DNA of 64,000 nucleotides, from contig JABLXU010000018.1 in assembly GCA_013177805.1 (NCBI GenBank), positions 1 to 64,000 on the forward strand, written 5' to 3'. This DNA comes from Candidatus Omnitrophota bacterium (GTDB lineage: Bacteria > Hinthialibacterota > Hinthialibacteria > Hinthialibacterales > Hinthialibacteraceae). Shown piece by piece: positions 1 through 7,214 of this stretch (positions within the stretch are counted from its first letter, which is position 1; every line of letters starts with the position of its first letter). The notes below the pieces were generated by a model. That model had not been told where the DNA came from, ran no database searches, and saw only the letters and a list, made by a program, of their open reading frames with translations. Position numbers and translations under genes: made by a program.

Positions 1-84
1 GGGGCATTCATCCTCAGTTTCCTCGCGGCGCGGCCCGTGGAAATACCACAGAGGTCCGTGGAAAAACCGCCGCGGGAGGAGTAG
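1..84 (+). CDS. C-terminal end of an unidentified protein (truncated by window edge)
   Basis: Frame 1 is open from the first base to a TAG at 82-84, giving 27 residues that begin with a hydrophobic stretch (AFILSFLAA) followed by a charged tail (RSVEKPPREE). This looks like the end of a membrane or secreted protein. The tail is too short to name a family. The next gene starts 450 bp later, so it is probably a separate transcription unit from the pilus locus. Chance is a real alternative, since 28 codons in GC-rich DNA can be open without coding. Confidence 0.35.
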   Translation, partial: GAFILSFLAARPVEIPQRSVEKPPREE

Positions 85-138
85 AACGGATTTCCGGACT
101 TGTATCCACTCATCAAGGCTCAATCCAAATACCCCGTC

Positions 139-195
139 CCAAGGGATCCAAATTCCCAGCACCAAGGGATCCAAATTCCCAGTCCCAAGGGATCC
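139..195 (+). repeat. Short tandem repeat, period 23 bp, about 2.5 copies
   Basis: The 21-bp core beginning CCAAGGGATCC and ending TTCCCAG occurs at 139-159 and again at 162-182, and a third partial copy (CCAAGGGATCC) lies at 185-195. The spacing is exactly 23 bp and the two complete cores are identical. It lies in non-coding DNA about 350 bp upstream of the pilin gene. Confidence 0.85.
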
Positions 196-334
196 CCCGC
201 CTCTCATTCCCACATCCCGGTGTATTCCCCCTAGAAGGAAATCACAAAATGCTACTAAAAAATATTCCAACCATGCTTTGTAATGTCACAATATTTTCTA
301 TCCATCTCCACAATCAGCCGGTATACTCTCCAAA

Positions 335-348
335 ACTCCCATGGGAGT
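335..348. promoter_or_regulatory. Perfect 14-bp palindrome, candidate operator
   Basis: ACTCCCATGGGAGT at 335-348 equals its own reverse complement. It is about 190 bp upstream of the pilin start, in AT-rich DNA, and is flanked by partial matches to its half-site (CTCTCC at about 326-331 and 350-355, GGGAG again near 375). A dimeric regulator site is the simplest reading. The factor is unknown. Confidence 0.45.
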
Positions 349-397
349 ACTCTCCCTATTCGCCGGTTCTCTATGGGAGAATTATTCCTGTTTTTTA

Positions 398-441
398 GGA
401 GAATATTAACCGATTAAAAGGGCTTTCACCCGATATTCTCC
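398..441. promoter_or_regulatory. 9-bp inverted repeat upstream of the pilin gene
   Basis: GGAGAATAT at 398-406 is matched perfectly by ATATTCTCC at 433-441, with 26 bp between. The half-site resembles other words in the same region (GGGAGAATTA near 374-383). The spacing suits two sites for one regulator, or a hairpin in the leader RNA if transcription begins upstream of it. Confidence 0.4.
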
Positions 442-538
442 AACTCCAATCCCTCCTAGAATCTTCATCAACAATCACATCGTGCTGTGGGCGCCATGTG
501 AAAAAAAAATCAAAAGCAGGTTCGGAAGGAGAAGGATC

Positions 539-721
539 ATGAAGAAGTTCTGGATGGACGAGGGCGGTGCGGTGGCAACCGAGTATGCAATCGTTGTTAC
601 GCTGATCGCTTTGGTGATTGTTGCCGGTGTTGCACTTTTTGGTACAAACCTTAATAAATGGTTTAGTGATGCAGGTACTTCAATCGGAACTGCGGATGCT
701 AATGTTAATCTTAATCCTTGA
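539..721 (+). CDS. flp: Flp/Fap-type major pilin of the Tad pilus
   Basis: The product is 60 aa and is the structural subunit of the Tad pilus. It has a short positively charged leader (MKKFWMDEGG), then the class IVb prepilin processing site G-AVATEY with Glu at +5 and Tyr at +6 of the mature protein, then a roughly 20-residue hydrophobic helix and a polar tail. The prepilin peptidase encoded next should cut after the Gly. The start at 539 follows a clear AAGGAGAAGG ribosome binding site at 527-536; an in-frame extension to 482 would add a leader unlike the family and is rejected. A strong stem-loop follows the gene, as expected where a pilin must be made in excess over the assembly proteins. 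Confidence 0.93.
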   Translation: MKKFWMDEGGAVATEYAIVVTLIALVIVAGVALFGTNLNKWFSDAGTSIGTADANVNLNP

Positions 722-739
722 TTGAGCAATATTATCGCA

Positions 740-792
740 GGAGAGTCACCCAGAATCTTACAACCATCATCCATCACTCTGGGTGACTCTCC
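740..792 (+). terminator. Perfect 15-bp stem-loop between pilin and assembly genes (attenuator or mRNA stabiliser)
   Basis: GGAGAGTCACCCAGA (740-754) pairs perfectly with TCTGGGTGACTCTCC (778-792) around a 23-nt loop. It starts 18 bp after the pilin stop codon. There is no run of T after it, only TTCCTCTCTTAATC, so it may be a partial terminator or a 3' stabiliser of the pilin mRNA rather than a full stop. Confidence 0.7.
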
Positions 793-829
793 TTCCTCTC
801 TTAATCACATGAGGGCGGGAAGGGTTGAA

Positions 830-1345
830 ATGACGGGCACGGTGATACTTTGTGTGATTCTGGCGTTGGCGGCGGGGGTTGATTACCAGACCCACCGTAT
901 ACCCAACTGGCTGACGGTCCCGGCGTTTGGGACCGGGATCGCCTTGAACACCATCGTGCTGGGGTTAGCGGGCCTGAAGATGAGCCTAATCGGCGGCCTG
1001 GTGGGTTTCGGGCTGCTGTTTGCATTCTACGCGATCGGCGCCATGGGCGCGGGGGACGTAAAATTGATGGCCGCGGCGGGGGCCTGGACGGGTGCCGCGG
1101 TTACATTTCAAGCATTTTTGTGGGCGGCGGTCATCGGCGGCCTCGTGGCGCTGGTCTTGATGGCGGGCAGCGGGCAGTTTTTCGCCCAGCTACGCAAGGT
1201 CAAGGACGCGGGCTGGAATCTGCTGTACTTCCACCAGGCGGATATCGGGGTGGAAGATCCGGCCCGGCGGAAGATCCGGTTTCCCTACGGCGTGTCGATC
1301 GCCCTGGGCTTTTACGCCTACTTTCTCTTTGGAGGTTTGATCTAA
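830..1345 (+). CDS. cpaA: Tad prepilin peptidase (type IV leader peptidase, A24 family)
   Basis: This 171-aa membrane aspartic protease should remove the leader from the Flp pilin and the TadE-like minor pilin. The two family aspartates are visible in typical settings: one in DYQTHRIPNWLT near residue 19, just after the first membrane segment, and one in the GxGD motif (MGAGDVKLMAAAGAW) near the middle. The length and several hydrophobic helices fit the short CpaA/TadV form without the N-terminal methylase domain. The start at 830 has a GGAAGGG ribosome site; ATG at 809 is possible. The stop overlaps the next start (TAATG), so the two genes are translationally coupled. Confidence 0.9.
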   Translation: MTGTVILCVILALAAGVDYQTHRIPNWLTVPAFGTGIALNTIVLGLAGLKMSLIGGLVGFGLLFAFYAIGAMGAGDVKLMAAAGAWTGAAVTFQAFLWAAVIGGLVALVLMAGSGQFFAQLRKVKDAGWNLLYFHQADIGVEDPARRKIRFPYGVSIALGFYAYFLFGGLI

Positions 1346-1815
1346 TGCCTTGGTCGCGGAAGTGGACTCCGAAGGGGGGTGAGCGGGGGGCGGCAGCGGT
1401 CGAATTCGCGATTGTTTTATGGATCCTGCTTTCTATCATTTTTGCGATCATCGAATTCGGGCGCATCATGGCCTATAAAAATATGGTCACCTCGGCGGCG
1501 CGCGAAGGGGCGCGGACGGCCATTTTGCCGGGGGCGTCAGCAGATGATGTGATCGACAAAATTGTCGATGTTCTAAAAGGGGCTGATATGGATAAACGCC
1601 CTTACGAAATGTATATCACATTCTATAACTCAAATCCTAATGGCGTTATCTATGAATTGGCTAGCGGATTGGATTTGAGTGCTGCTGGAGGAGGGAATCC
1701 TGTAACAATTACAGTGCGGATCAATTTCAGCGATTACGCGCTGGTGCCGGGTTTCATGGATTGGATCGTCCTCGACGGCACGGTGACCATGCGGAAGGAA
1801 AATATGACGGGCTGA
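1345..1815 (+). CDS. tadE: TadE-like minor pseudopilin
   Basis: The product is 156 aa. Its N-terminus has the TadE pattern: a basic leader, G-AAAVEFAIVLWILLSIIFAIIEFGR with Glu at +5 of the predicted cleaved product, one hydrophobic helix, then the typical segment ending in AAREGAR. The rest is a beta-rich extracellular domain. TadE proteins are minor pilins processed by the same peptidase and needed for Tad pilus biogenesis. The start overlaps the stop of cpaA and is preceded by GGAGG at 1331-1335. The middle, about 1540-1700, is clearly more AT-rich than the flanks. A 28-bp tandem duplication begins inside the last codons and repeats the stop codon. Confidence 0.87.
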   Translation: MPWSRKWTPKGGERGAAAVEFAIVLWILLSIIFAIIEFGRIMAYKNMVTSAAREGARTAILPGASADDVIDKIVDVLKGADMDKRPYEMYITFYNSNPNGVIYELASGLDLSAAGGGNPVTITVRINFSDYALVPGFMDWIVLDGTVTMRKENMTG

Positions 1816-1858
1816 GGCGGCCTTCCACGGTATGACGGGCTGAGGCGGCCTTCCACGG
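1803..1858 (+). repeat. 28-bp perfect tandem duplication spanning the tadE stop codon
   Basis: The 28 bases at 1803-1830, which contain the codons for Met-Thr-Gly and the TGA, are repeated exactly at 1831-1858. The second copy is non-coding. A recent slippage or replication error is the simplest cause. Confidence 0.9.
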
Positions 1859-1870
1859 GAGGGAGGTTTT

Positions 1871-2013
1871 CCCAGGGTTTAAACCCTGGGCTGCTGTAGG
1901 CGGCCCCTTAAAAGGGGCGCTCTCAGTCCGGAAACCCCTTGTTCTGAGTGGAAAAAGTAATTTTGAGTCTCCTTCAGGGGACGGCTTGAAAGCAACCGCC
2001 CGGCAAGGCCGGG
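1871..2013. repeat. Cluster of palindromes and dispersed repeat elements between tadE and cpaB
   Basis: This gap holds a perfect 20-bp palindrome at 1871-1890 (CCCAGGGTTT plus its complement), a second hairpin GCCCCTTAAAAGGGGC at 1902-1917, an inverted copy of the dispersed family B element (TCCTTCAGGGGACGGCTT, about 1965-1992) and a GC hairpin CCCGGC-AAG-GCCGGG at about 1999-2013 followed by TAAAAAA. The CTGGGCTG and CTTCAGGGGACGGCTT words recur at 29.7, 36.4, 38.1 and 45.7 kb. It probably acts as a transcription punctuation point inside the Tad locus. Confidence 0.7.
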
Positions 2014-2085
2014 TAAAAAACCAAAATCGAATTCAACAAGCGTTTTTTTCAAATAGATGCAAATTAAGTACACAGGAGAGCGATC

Positions 2086-2958
2086 ATGTCGAAGGGAGCG
2101 GCGTTTTTCTTACTGCTGGTGGCGGTGATCTCGGGGGCGGTGGCCACCGCGGCCGTGCGGAATTATCTCCAAAGCAATATAGCGGCGCAACAGACAGGCG
2201 CGGCCCCGCCGATGGCGCAGGTGGTGGTCGCGAAATTCAAAATCCCGGCGGGCACGGCCATCAAGCCGGAATACCTGGTCGTGACCGAATTGCCGGCCAA
2301 AGCCATCCCGATGAACGCCTTCAAAACCATGGAGAAACTCGAGGGGCGGGTGGTGAACAGCGACATCTACCCCGGCGAGGTGGTCTTGAGCAGCCGGCTG
2401 GAACCGGAAGGGGCCCAGGCGGGCCTTTCGGCGTTGATTCCCAAGGGCATGCGGGCCATCACCCTGAAGGTGGATGACACGACGGGCGTGGCGGGCTTCG
2501 TCAAGCCGGGGAATTACGTGGACGTGGTGACCACCATCCGTTCGGCGGAGGTGCAGGAAGGGGCCATCAGCAAGGTGGTCCTGCAGAACGTGAAGGTCAT
2601 CGCCACGGGCGAGCAGGTGGAAGTCAATCCCCAAGACGCCAAGCAATCCCGGAAGGTGCCGACAGTGACGGTGCTGGTGACCCTCGAGCAGGTGGAACGG
2701 CTGTCGCTGGCCACCACCCAGGGCTTGATGCGGCTGGTGCTGCGCAACCAGACCGACACCTCGGAAGAACAAACGATGGGCGCGACGCTGTCGAAACTGA
2801 TCCCCATGGCCAACGAGGATCCCTCACCACCGCGCGAAGTCGTGGCGGCTCCGGTGGTGGAAGCCCCGGCACCTACGCCCACGCCCAAACCCCGGCCCGT
2901 TCGCACGGTGCAACTGCTGAGCGGCAACTCGGTGAAGGAGTTCACCTTCCAGGAGTAG
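2086..2958 (+). CDS. cpaB: Tad pilus assembly protein CpaB/RcpC
   Basis: The product is 290 aa. It begins with one N-terminal membrane anchor (AFFLLLVAVISGAVATAAV), then an SAF-type beta-clip domain (roughly residues 45-110, with IPAGTAIKPEYLVV and GRVVNSDIYPGEVVLSSRL), then the RcpC/CpaB domain (GMRAITLKVDDTTGVAGFVKPGNYVDVV). The C-terminal part is proline-rich. CpaB proteins are periplasmic partners of the secretin and may help it fold or bind peptidoglycan. The ribosome site CAGGAGAG lies at 2073-2080. The gene lies just upstream of cpaC, the usual order in Tad loci. Confidence 0.92.
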   Translation: MSKGAAFFLLLVAVISGAVATAAVRNYLQSNIAAQQTGAAPPMAQVVVAKFKIPAGTAIKPEYLVVTELPAKAIPMNAFKTMEKLEGRVVNSDIYPGEVVLSSRLEPEGAQAGLSALIPKGMRAITLKVDDTTGVAGFVKPGNYVDVVTTIRSAEVQEGAISKVVLQNVKVIATGEQVEVNPQDAKQSRKVPTVTVLVTLEQVERLSLATTQGLMRLVLRNQTDTSEEQTMGATLSKLIPMANEDPSPPREVVAAPVVEAPAPTPTPKPRPVRTVQLLSGNSVKEFTFQE

Positions 2959-2972
2959 GGAGCCGAACCGGG

Positions 2973-3006
2973 CCGGGACGACGTGCGGCCCGCGTTGTCG
3001 TCCCGG
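2973..3006 (+). terminator. Stem-loop between cpaB and cpaC
   Basis: CCGGGACGAC (2973-2982) pairs perfectly with GTCGTCCCGG (2997-3006) around a 14-nt loop, 15 bp after the cpaB stop. There is no T-run, so it is more likely an attenuator or processing site than a full terminator. Confidence 0.45.
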
Positions 3007-3147
3007 TCCCTCTCCCGCAAAAATAGCGATGTGCCATTGATATTCCCTCTGCGATGGGTAGAGGATTGTGATGAGGAGAGGACTCGCACACGTGGAAAAC
3101 GGACAACAAGGCAGCGAAATCCTCAACAAAAACAATGGGGGAAAACC

Positions 3148-4647
3148 ATGAACAAGGCAGGGATGCTGTGGATAACAGGGATGGCCGCCGTGGTAGTGGG
3201 AATGGTGGGATGGACGGCGGGTTACGCGTGGGGAGAGCAGACGCTGGAGACCCTTCTTCCGCCGAACGAGAGAATGGAGATCGCGGTCAACAAATCGCAT
3301 CTGATTCAACTCGAACGCGCGGCGGAACGGGTGTCGGTGGTGAATCCGGAGATCGCCGACGTGCAGATCATCGATCCCAATCAAATCCTGGTCAACGCGA
3401 AATCCGTGGGCGAGACGGGGATGATCATCTGGACGGAAGGCGGCGAACACCGGGCGATCGACCTGGTGGTCAAGTGGAACATCGCGCCGATCCAGGCGGC
3501 GATGCTGATGATGCTGCCGGACGAGGCCATTGAAGTCGTGCCGATGGCGGACGGCGTGGCGCTGAAGGGGCAGATTCAGGATATCGAATCCATGGACAAG
3601 GCGGTGGAAATCGCCACCTCCTTCGCCCCGAAGGTGATCAACCTGCTCAATGTGCCCGGCCAGCAGCAGGTGATGTTGAAGGTGAAGGTCGCCGAGGTGG
3701 CCAAGAACTTCCGGGAAGAGTTGGGGTTCGATTTCTTGGTCACGAACCAGGACGGCTTCGGGGGCAGCATCCTGAATAATCTCATTCCCTCCAAGCGCGC
3801 GTACGGGACCGGTTTTCCGGATGTGAAGGAGCTGACCGACGCGGTGTCGCTGTTCTTCGGGCTTCCCAATGACGACGTGTACGGCTTCATCCAGGCGATG
3901 AAAACCAAGGGATTGATGCACATGCTGGCGGAGCCGAACCTGATCTCGCGGAGCGGCGAGACGGCGACCTTCCTGGCCGGCGGCGAGTATCCGATTCCCG
4001 TGGTGCAGGGCGGAGGGCTGTCGAACTCGGTGACGGTGGAATACAAGGAATACGGCGTTCGGCTGAGCTTCACGCCCACGATCGTCGCGGTGGGGGTGAT
4101 CCATTTGGATATCTCGCCGGAGGTGAGCGACCTGGATTTCGCCAACGGGGTGAATTTCAGCGGGTATACCATTCCGGCCCTGGTGACGCGGCGGGTGCAT
4201 ACGGTGGTCAAACTGCGCGACGGGCAGACCTTCGCCCTCGCCGGACTGATGAGCCGCTCGCGCCAGGACACCAACCGCAAAGTGCCGTTCTTGGGCGACA
4301 TCCCCATGTTCGGCAACCTGTTCCGGGGCAGCCAGAAATCGGCGAAAGACACCGAGTTGTTGATCATGGTCACGCCGCAGATCGTCGCGCCGCTGGACTC
4401 GGACGCGATGGACCTGTTCCCCAAGGACCTGCGGACCATCGAAAGCATGTATGAGGTCAAGCCGCAATCCTCTCCCGCCGGGCAGAACGCCATTCCGCCG
4501 GCGAACGCGCTGGAATACCGGCAGCAGATGTCCACGGGCGGCGCCGGGCAGGCTGTGCAGGAAACCAGCACGGAAGAACTGATGGAACAGACCATCAAGA
4601 TGGAAAAGAAAAACAAGTTTACCGGCAAGAACATATTCTACCGCTGA
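3148..4647 (+). CDS. cpaC: Tad outer-membrane secretin CpaC/RcpA
   Basis: This 499-aa protein forms the outer-membrane channel through which the pilus leaves the cell. A signal peptide (MNKAGMLWITGMAAVVVGMVGW) is followed by the N-terminal pilus-secretin domain (ERMEIAVNKSHLIQLERAAERVSVVNPEIADVQII), a BON-like segment, and the secretin core from about residue 190. The core holds typical strands such as LAEPNLISRSGETATFLAGGE, VEYKEYGVRLSFTPTI, LRDGQTFALAGLMSR and KVPFLGDIPMFGNLFR. The start at 3148 gives the signal peptide at the N-terminus; an open extension to 2983 has no such feature. The C-terminal 60 residues are hydrophilic and variable. Confidence 0.94.
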   Translation: MNKAGMLWITGMAAVVVGMVGWTAGYAWGEQTLETLLPPNERMEIAVNKSHLIQLERAAERVSVVNPEIADVQIIDPNQILVNAKSVGETGMIIWTEGGEHRAIDLVVKWNIAPIQAAMLMMLPDEAIEVVPMADGVALKGQIQDIESMDKAVEIATSFAPKVINLLNVPGQQQVMLKVKVAEVAKNFREELGFDFLVTNQDGFGGSILNNLIPSKRAYGTGFPDVKELTDAVSLFFGLPNDDVYGFIQAMKTKGLMHMLAEPNLISRSGETATFLAGGEYPIPVVQGGGLSNSVTVEYKEYGVRLSFTPTIVAVGVIHLDISPEVSDLDFANGVNFSGYTIPALVTRRVHTVVKLRDGQTFALAGLMSRSRQDTNRKVPFLGDIPMFGNLFRGSQKSAKDTELLIMVTPQIVAPLDSDAMDLFPKDLRTIESMYEVKPQSSPAGQNAIPPANALEYRQQMSTGGAGQAVQETSTEELMEQTIKMEKKNKFTGKNIFYR

Positions 4648-4681
4648 AGCGGATGCGAAAACGCGAAAGCGAGGACGGGCG

Positions 4682-5887
4682 ATGAGAAAGAAACACGAAG
4701 TAGAAAGCGGCGCGGTGTTGGTGTTAGTGGCGATTTGCATGTCGTTGTTCTTCATTCTGCTGGCGGTGGCCATCGACATCGGCTATATGCACGCCACCAA
4801 GGCGGAACTGCAGCATGCCGCCGACGCGGCCGCTCTGGCGGGGGCGATCGAACTGGCCGAGGCCGCGCCGGATCCAGTGGGCCGGGCGCAAGAATATGGC
4901 GGCTACAATGAGGCGGCCAAGGTCGCGTTGACGGAGATGCCGGAAAGCGATGTCATCGTTGGCTATATGGAGAATCCCCTTGACATCCATGCCGAGATCG
5001 ACACCGAGAGCGAAGACGATCCCAACTCCGTTGAAGCGGTCACCCGGCGGACAACAGACGTGAACGGGCCGTTGCAATTGTTTCTGGGAGCCTTTACGGG
5101 ACTGGACGAGGTGAACATCGCGGCCAAAGGCCGGGCGGTATATACCAGGAAAATTGGAGGATTTATGCCCGATGCTCCCGGAGGTACGGAAGGCGGAGGC
5201 GGAGGAATACCCAATGTGATGCCTTTCGCAATCCATATTGACCTTTGGAAAAAAATGTTAGAAGGACCAGTAGATGGTTCAAAAGTTTTTGATGACTATT
5301 CTTATGATGAGAAACAGCCAGTAGGACCTAGTAGAGTTGTCGAAGGCAAAACAGATGATAAATTTGAGATCAAAATGTATCCCAATGATAAAGATGAATC
5401 TTCTCCTGGAAATTATGGCACAGTCGATATTGGCAATCCCAACAACTCCGTCCCCGATATAAGAGACCAAATAAGAAATGGCATATCAGAAGAAGATGTG
5501 GAGTATATTGGAGGATCATTGGATGTGGTTGATAACTTTGAACTCGATGGAACTACACCCTGCAATTGTCTTTGGTTAGAAGCGGATCCAGGGATCAGTG
5601 CAGGATTTAAAGATGCATTGGAAGATGAAATCGGTGTTCCGAAAGTAATTCTGTTATTTGATGATATGTTATATGATGATGGGGGAAATACATCAGCATA
5701 CCGGATCATTGGCTTTGGGGCAGTCGTCATTTTGGAAGTAAAAATGACAGGCAACCCTAAATATGTCAGGATTCAACCAACCGGTGAAATCAATCTCGGT
5801 GGTGATTCCGATCACTGGGGTACTCCTATTTTCAATCCTGATAGCCCAGAATCAGAAAATATGTACATGACCGGCTTGACCCGGTAA
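4682..5887 (+). CDS. tadG: TadG-like pilus-associated protein with a compositionally distinct C-terminal domain
   Basis: The product is 401 aa. Residues 10-60 form the Tad/TadG N-terminal module: GAVLVLVAICMSLFFILLAVAIDIGY, a membrane helix, then TKAELQHAADAAALAGA. This family anchors pilus-associated proteins. No von Willebrand domain with a MIDAS motif is visible, so this is a short TadG-like form. After a Gly-rich linker near residue 165 the sequence becomes acidic (many Asp, Glu and Asn), and the DNA from about 5200 to 5880 is strikingly AT-rich compared with everything around it. This suggests the exposed domain was exchanged or evolves under different pressure. The start at 4682 has a weak ribosome site (GAGGACGGGCG). 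Confidence 0.82.
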   Translation: MRKKHEVESGAVLVLVAICMSLFFILLAVAIDIGYMHATKAELQHAADAAALAGAIELAEAAPDPVGRAQEYGGYNEAAKVALTEMPESDVIVGYMENPLDIHAEIDTESEDDPNSVEAVTRRTTDVNGPLQLFLGAFTGLDEVNIAAKGRAVYTRKIGGFMPDAPGGTEGGGGGIPNVMPFAIHIDLWKKMLEGPVDGSKVFDDYSYDEKQPVGPSRVVEGKTDDKFEIKMYPNDKDESSPGNYGTVDIGNPNNSVPDIRDQIRNGISEEDVEYIGGSLDVVDNFELDGTTPCNCLWLEADPGISAGFKDALEDEIGVPKVILLFDDMLYDDGGNTSAYRIIGFGAVVILEVKMTGNPKYVRIQPTGEINLGGDSDHWGTPIFNPDSPESENMYMTGLTR

Positions 5888-5974
5888 ACCGATCATCGCA
5901 ATTCAAATCCAGCCGGTTCAGGTAGTGTTGCAATACAGGTATGGAGTGAGGCAGGCGCAAAGGATTCGGAAGCC

Positions 5975-7204
5975 ATGAATTTACCCTGGGAAGAACCGCT
6001 CAAATTCCGGGCCGTCATGATCGACCGCAGCGCGGACGACGTGAAAGCCTCGCGCAACGTGCTGGCCGCGCACCAGATCGAGGTCGTAGGCGAGGCCCAG
6101 CAGTTGGCGATGGCGCCGGCGCTCATCGAGCGGCACGCGCCGGATTTCATCTTCCTGGCCGTGGAGCACGAAGGGCCGCTGGCGCTGGAGATGATCGAGC
6201 GGATCCGGGAGCGGAACGCGAACCTGAAGATCGTGGCCCTGAGCACGCAGACCGACGCGAACAAGATCCTGGATTGTTTCCGGAGCGGCGCGGACGAGTT
6301 CCTGGTCAAGCCGGTGCAGGCGGCGGAGGTCAGCAAAGTTGTCGAGCGGTTTAAGGCGCACCTGCGTAAACAGATGCAGGATCAGCAGCCGCACGGCAAG
6401 GTGATCGCCGTCTGGGGCAGCCGGGGGGGCAACGGAACCACCACGGTGGCCTGCAACCTGGCCAACGCCCTGCAGGCGAAGCAGCCCACGATCCTGGTGG
6501 ATTTCCACTTTGCGCAGGGGGATCTGTCGGTGTATTTCAACCTGCAGCCGGCCTACACGCTGGAAGACATCAGCCAGATGGCCGACCGGCTGGACGAAAC
6601 GCTGATCGACAACATCACCCTCAAGCGGCCCAACGGCCTGTCGGTGCTGGTGCAGCCCGTCCGCGCGCCCATGGTGGAGTTGAAGGACGAGGAAACCGTC
6701 AAACTGCTCAAGATCCTGCAGAAAAAGTACAAGTACGTGGTTCTGGATATCGGTCATGAAGAATCGATGGCGGGCAAGATATTGCCTTATGTCGATAAAA
6801 TCCTGCTGATCGTGACGCAGAACATGCCTTCCATTTACCTGGCGGTGCGCAAACTGCGGTTTTTGCGGAGCACCGGTTTTGAAAAACAAAGCGTCTTCGT
6901 CGCGGTGAACGCCTACAACCGGCGCGGCGAGGTGACCCTGGGCCGCATCGCCAAGGCCTTGGAAGTGCGGGACCTGTACTCGATCCGGCACGATGAGGCC
7001 AACGTCGTGATGGCCATGAACCGGGGATATCCCTTGCAGGAGATCTCCCGGCGGGGCAAGGCCAACCAGGACATCGCGGGCCTGGCGCAGATGATCCACG
7101 AGCAAAACCATGTGATGCCCCATACTCCTTCCCCCGGGCAGCTGGAGCTGAAACCTTTGCTGGAAAAGGCCATTTTTCCCGAGACGTTGCGGGAATCCAT
7201 TTGA
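5975..7204 (+). CDS. cpaE: Tad pilus localisation protein CpaE/TadZ: receiver-like domain plus MinD/ParA-type ATPase
   Basis: The product is 409 aa. Residues 10-125 look like a response-regulator receiver fold (VMIDRSADDVKASRNVL, LEMIERIRERNANLKIVALS, FLVKPVQAAEV). From about residue 140 follows a MinD/ParA-like domain (KVIAVWGSRGGNGTTTVACNLANAL, ILVDFHFAQGDLSVYFNLQP, YVVLDIGHEE). CpaE/TadZ proteins mark the pole or site of pilus assembly. The P-loop reads GSRGGNGTTT where ParA/MinD proteins have KGGVGKT, so both signature lysines are missing; atypical TadZ ATPases of this sort are known. The gene is followed 10 bp later by cpaF. Confidence 0.92.
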   Translation: MNLPWEEPLKFRAVMIDRSADDVKASRNVLAAHQIEVVGEAQQLAMAPALIERHAPDFIFLAVEHEGPLALEMIERIRERNANLKIVALSTQTDANKILDCFRSGADEFLVKPVQAAEVSKVVERFKAHLRKQMQDQQPHGKVIAVWGSRGGNGTTTVACNLANALQAKQPTILVDFHFAQGDLSVYFNLQPAYTLEDISQMADRLDETLIDNITLKRPNGLSVLVQPVRAPMVELKDEETVKLLKILQKKYKYVVLDIGHEESMAGKILPYVDKILLIVTQNMPSIYLAVRKLRFLRSTGFEKQSVFVAVNAYNRRGEVTLGRIAKALEVRDLYSIRHDEANVVMAMNRGYPLQEISRRGKANQDIAGLAQMIHEQNHVMPHTPSPGQLELKPLLEKAIFPETLRESI

Positions 7205-7214
7205 GTGAGGCGCG

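Larger units (their letters stand above)
85..538 (+). other. AT-rich regulatory-looking region upstream of the pilus locus
   Basis: No convincing gene lies in these 454 bases. The first part is GC-rich and holds a 23-bp tandem repeat. From about 236 onward it is markedly AT-rich and carries a perfect 14-bp palindrome, a 9-bp inverted repeat and several further copies of ATTCTCC/GGAGAAT-like words. It lies directly upstream of the Flp pilin, so it is the likely promoter and operator region of the Tad locus. Confidence 0.6.

Noticed and set aside
139-195. Short direct repeats considered as a CRISPR array
   Set aside because: The units abut with a 2-bp gap, so there are no spacers, and no cas genes are present. 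It is an ordinary tandem repeat.
2824-4779. 651-codon minus-strand open frame across cpaB-cpaC-tadG
   Set aside because: It is antisense to three well-supported genes, is His/Arg/Asp-rich nonsense, and arises from GC-biased third positions of the real genes.
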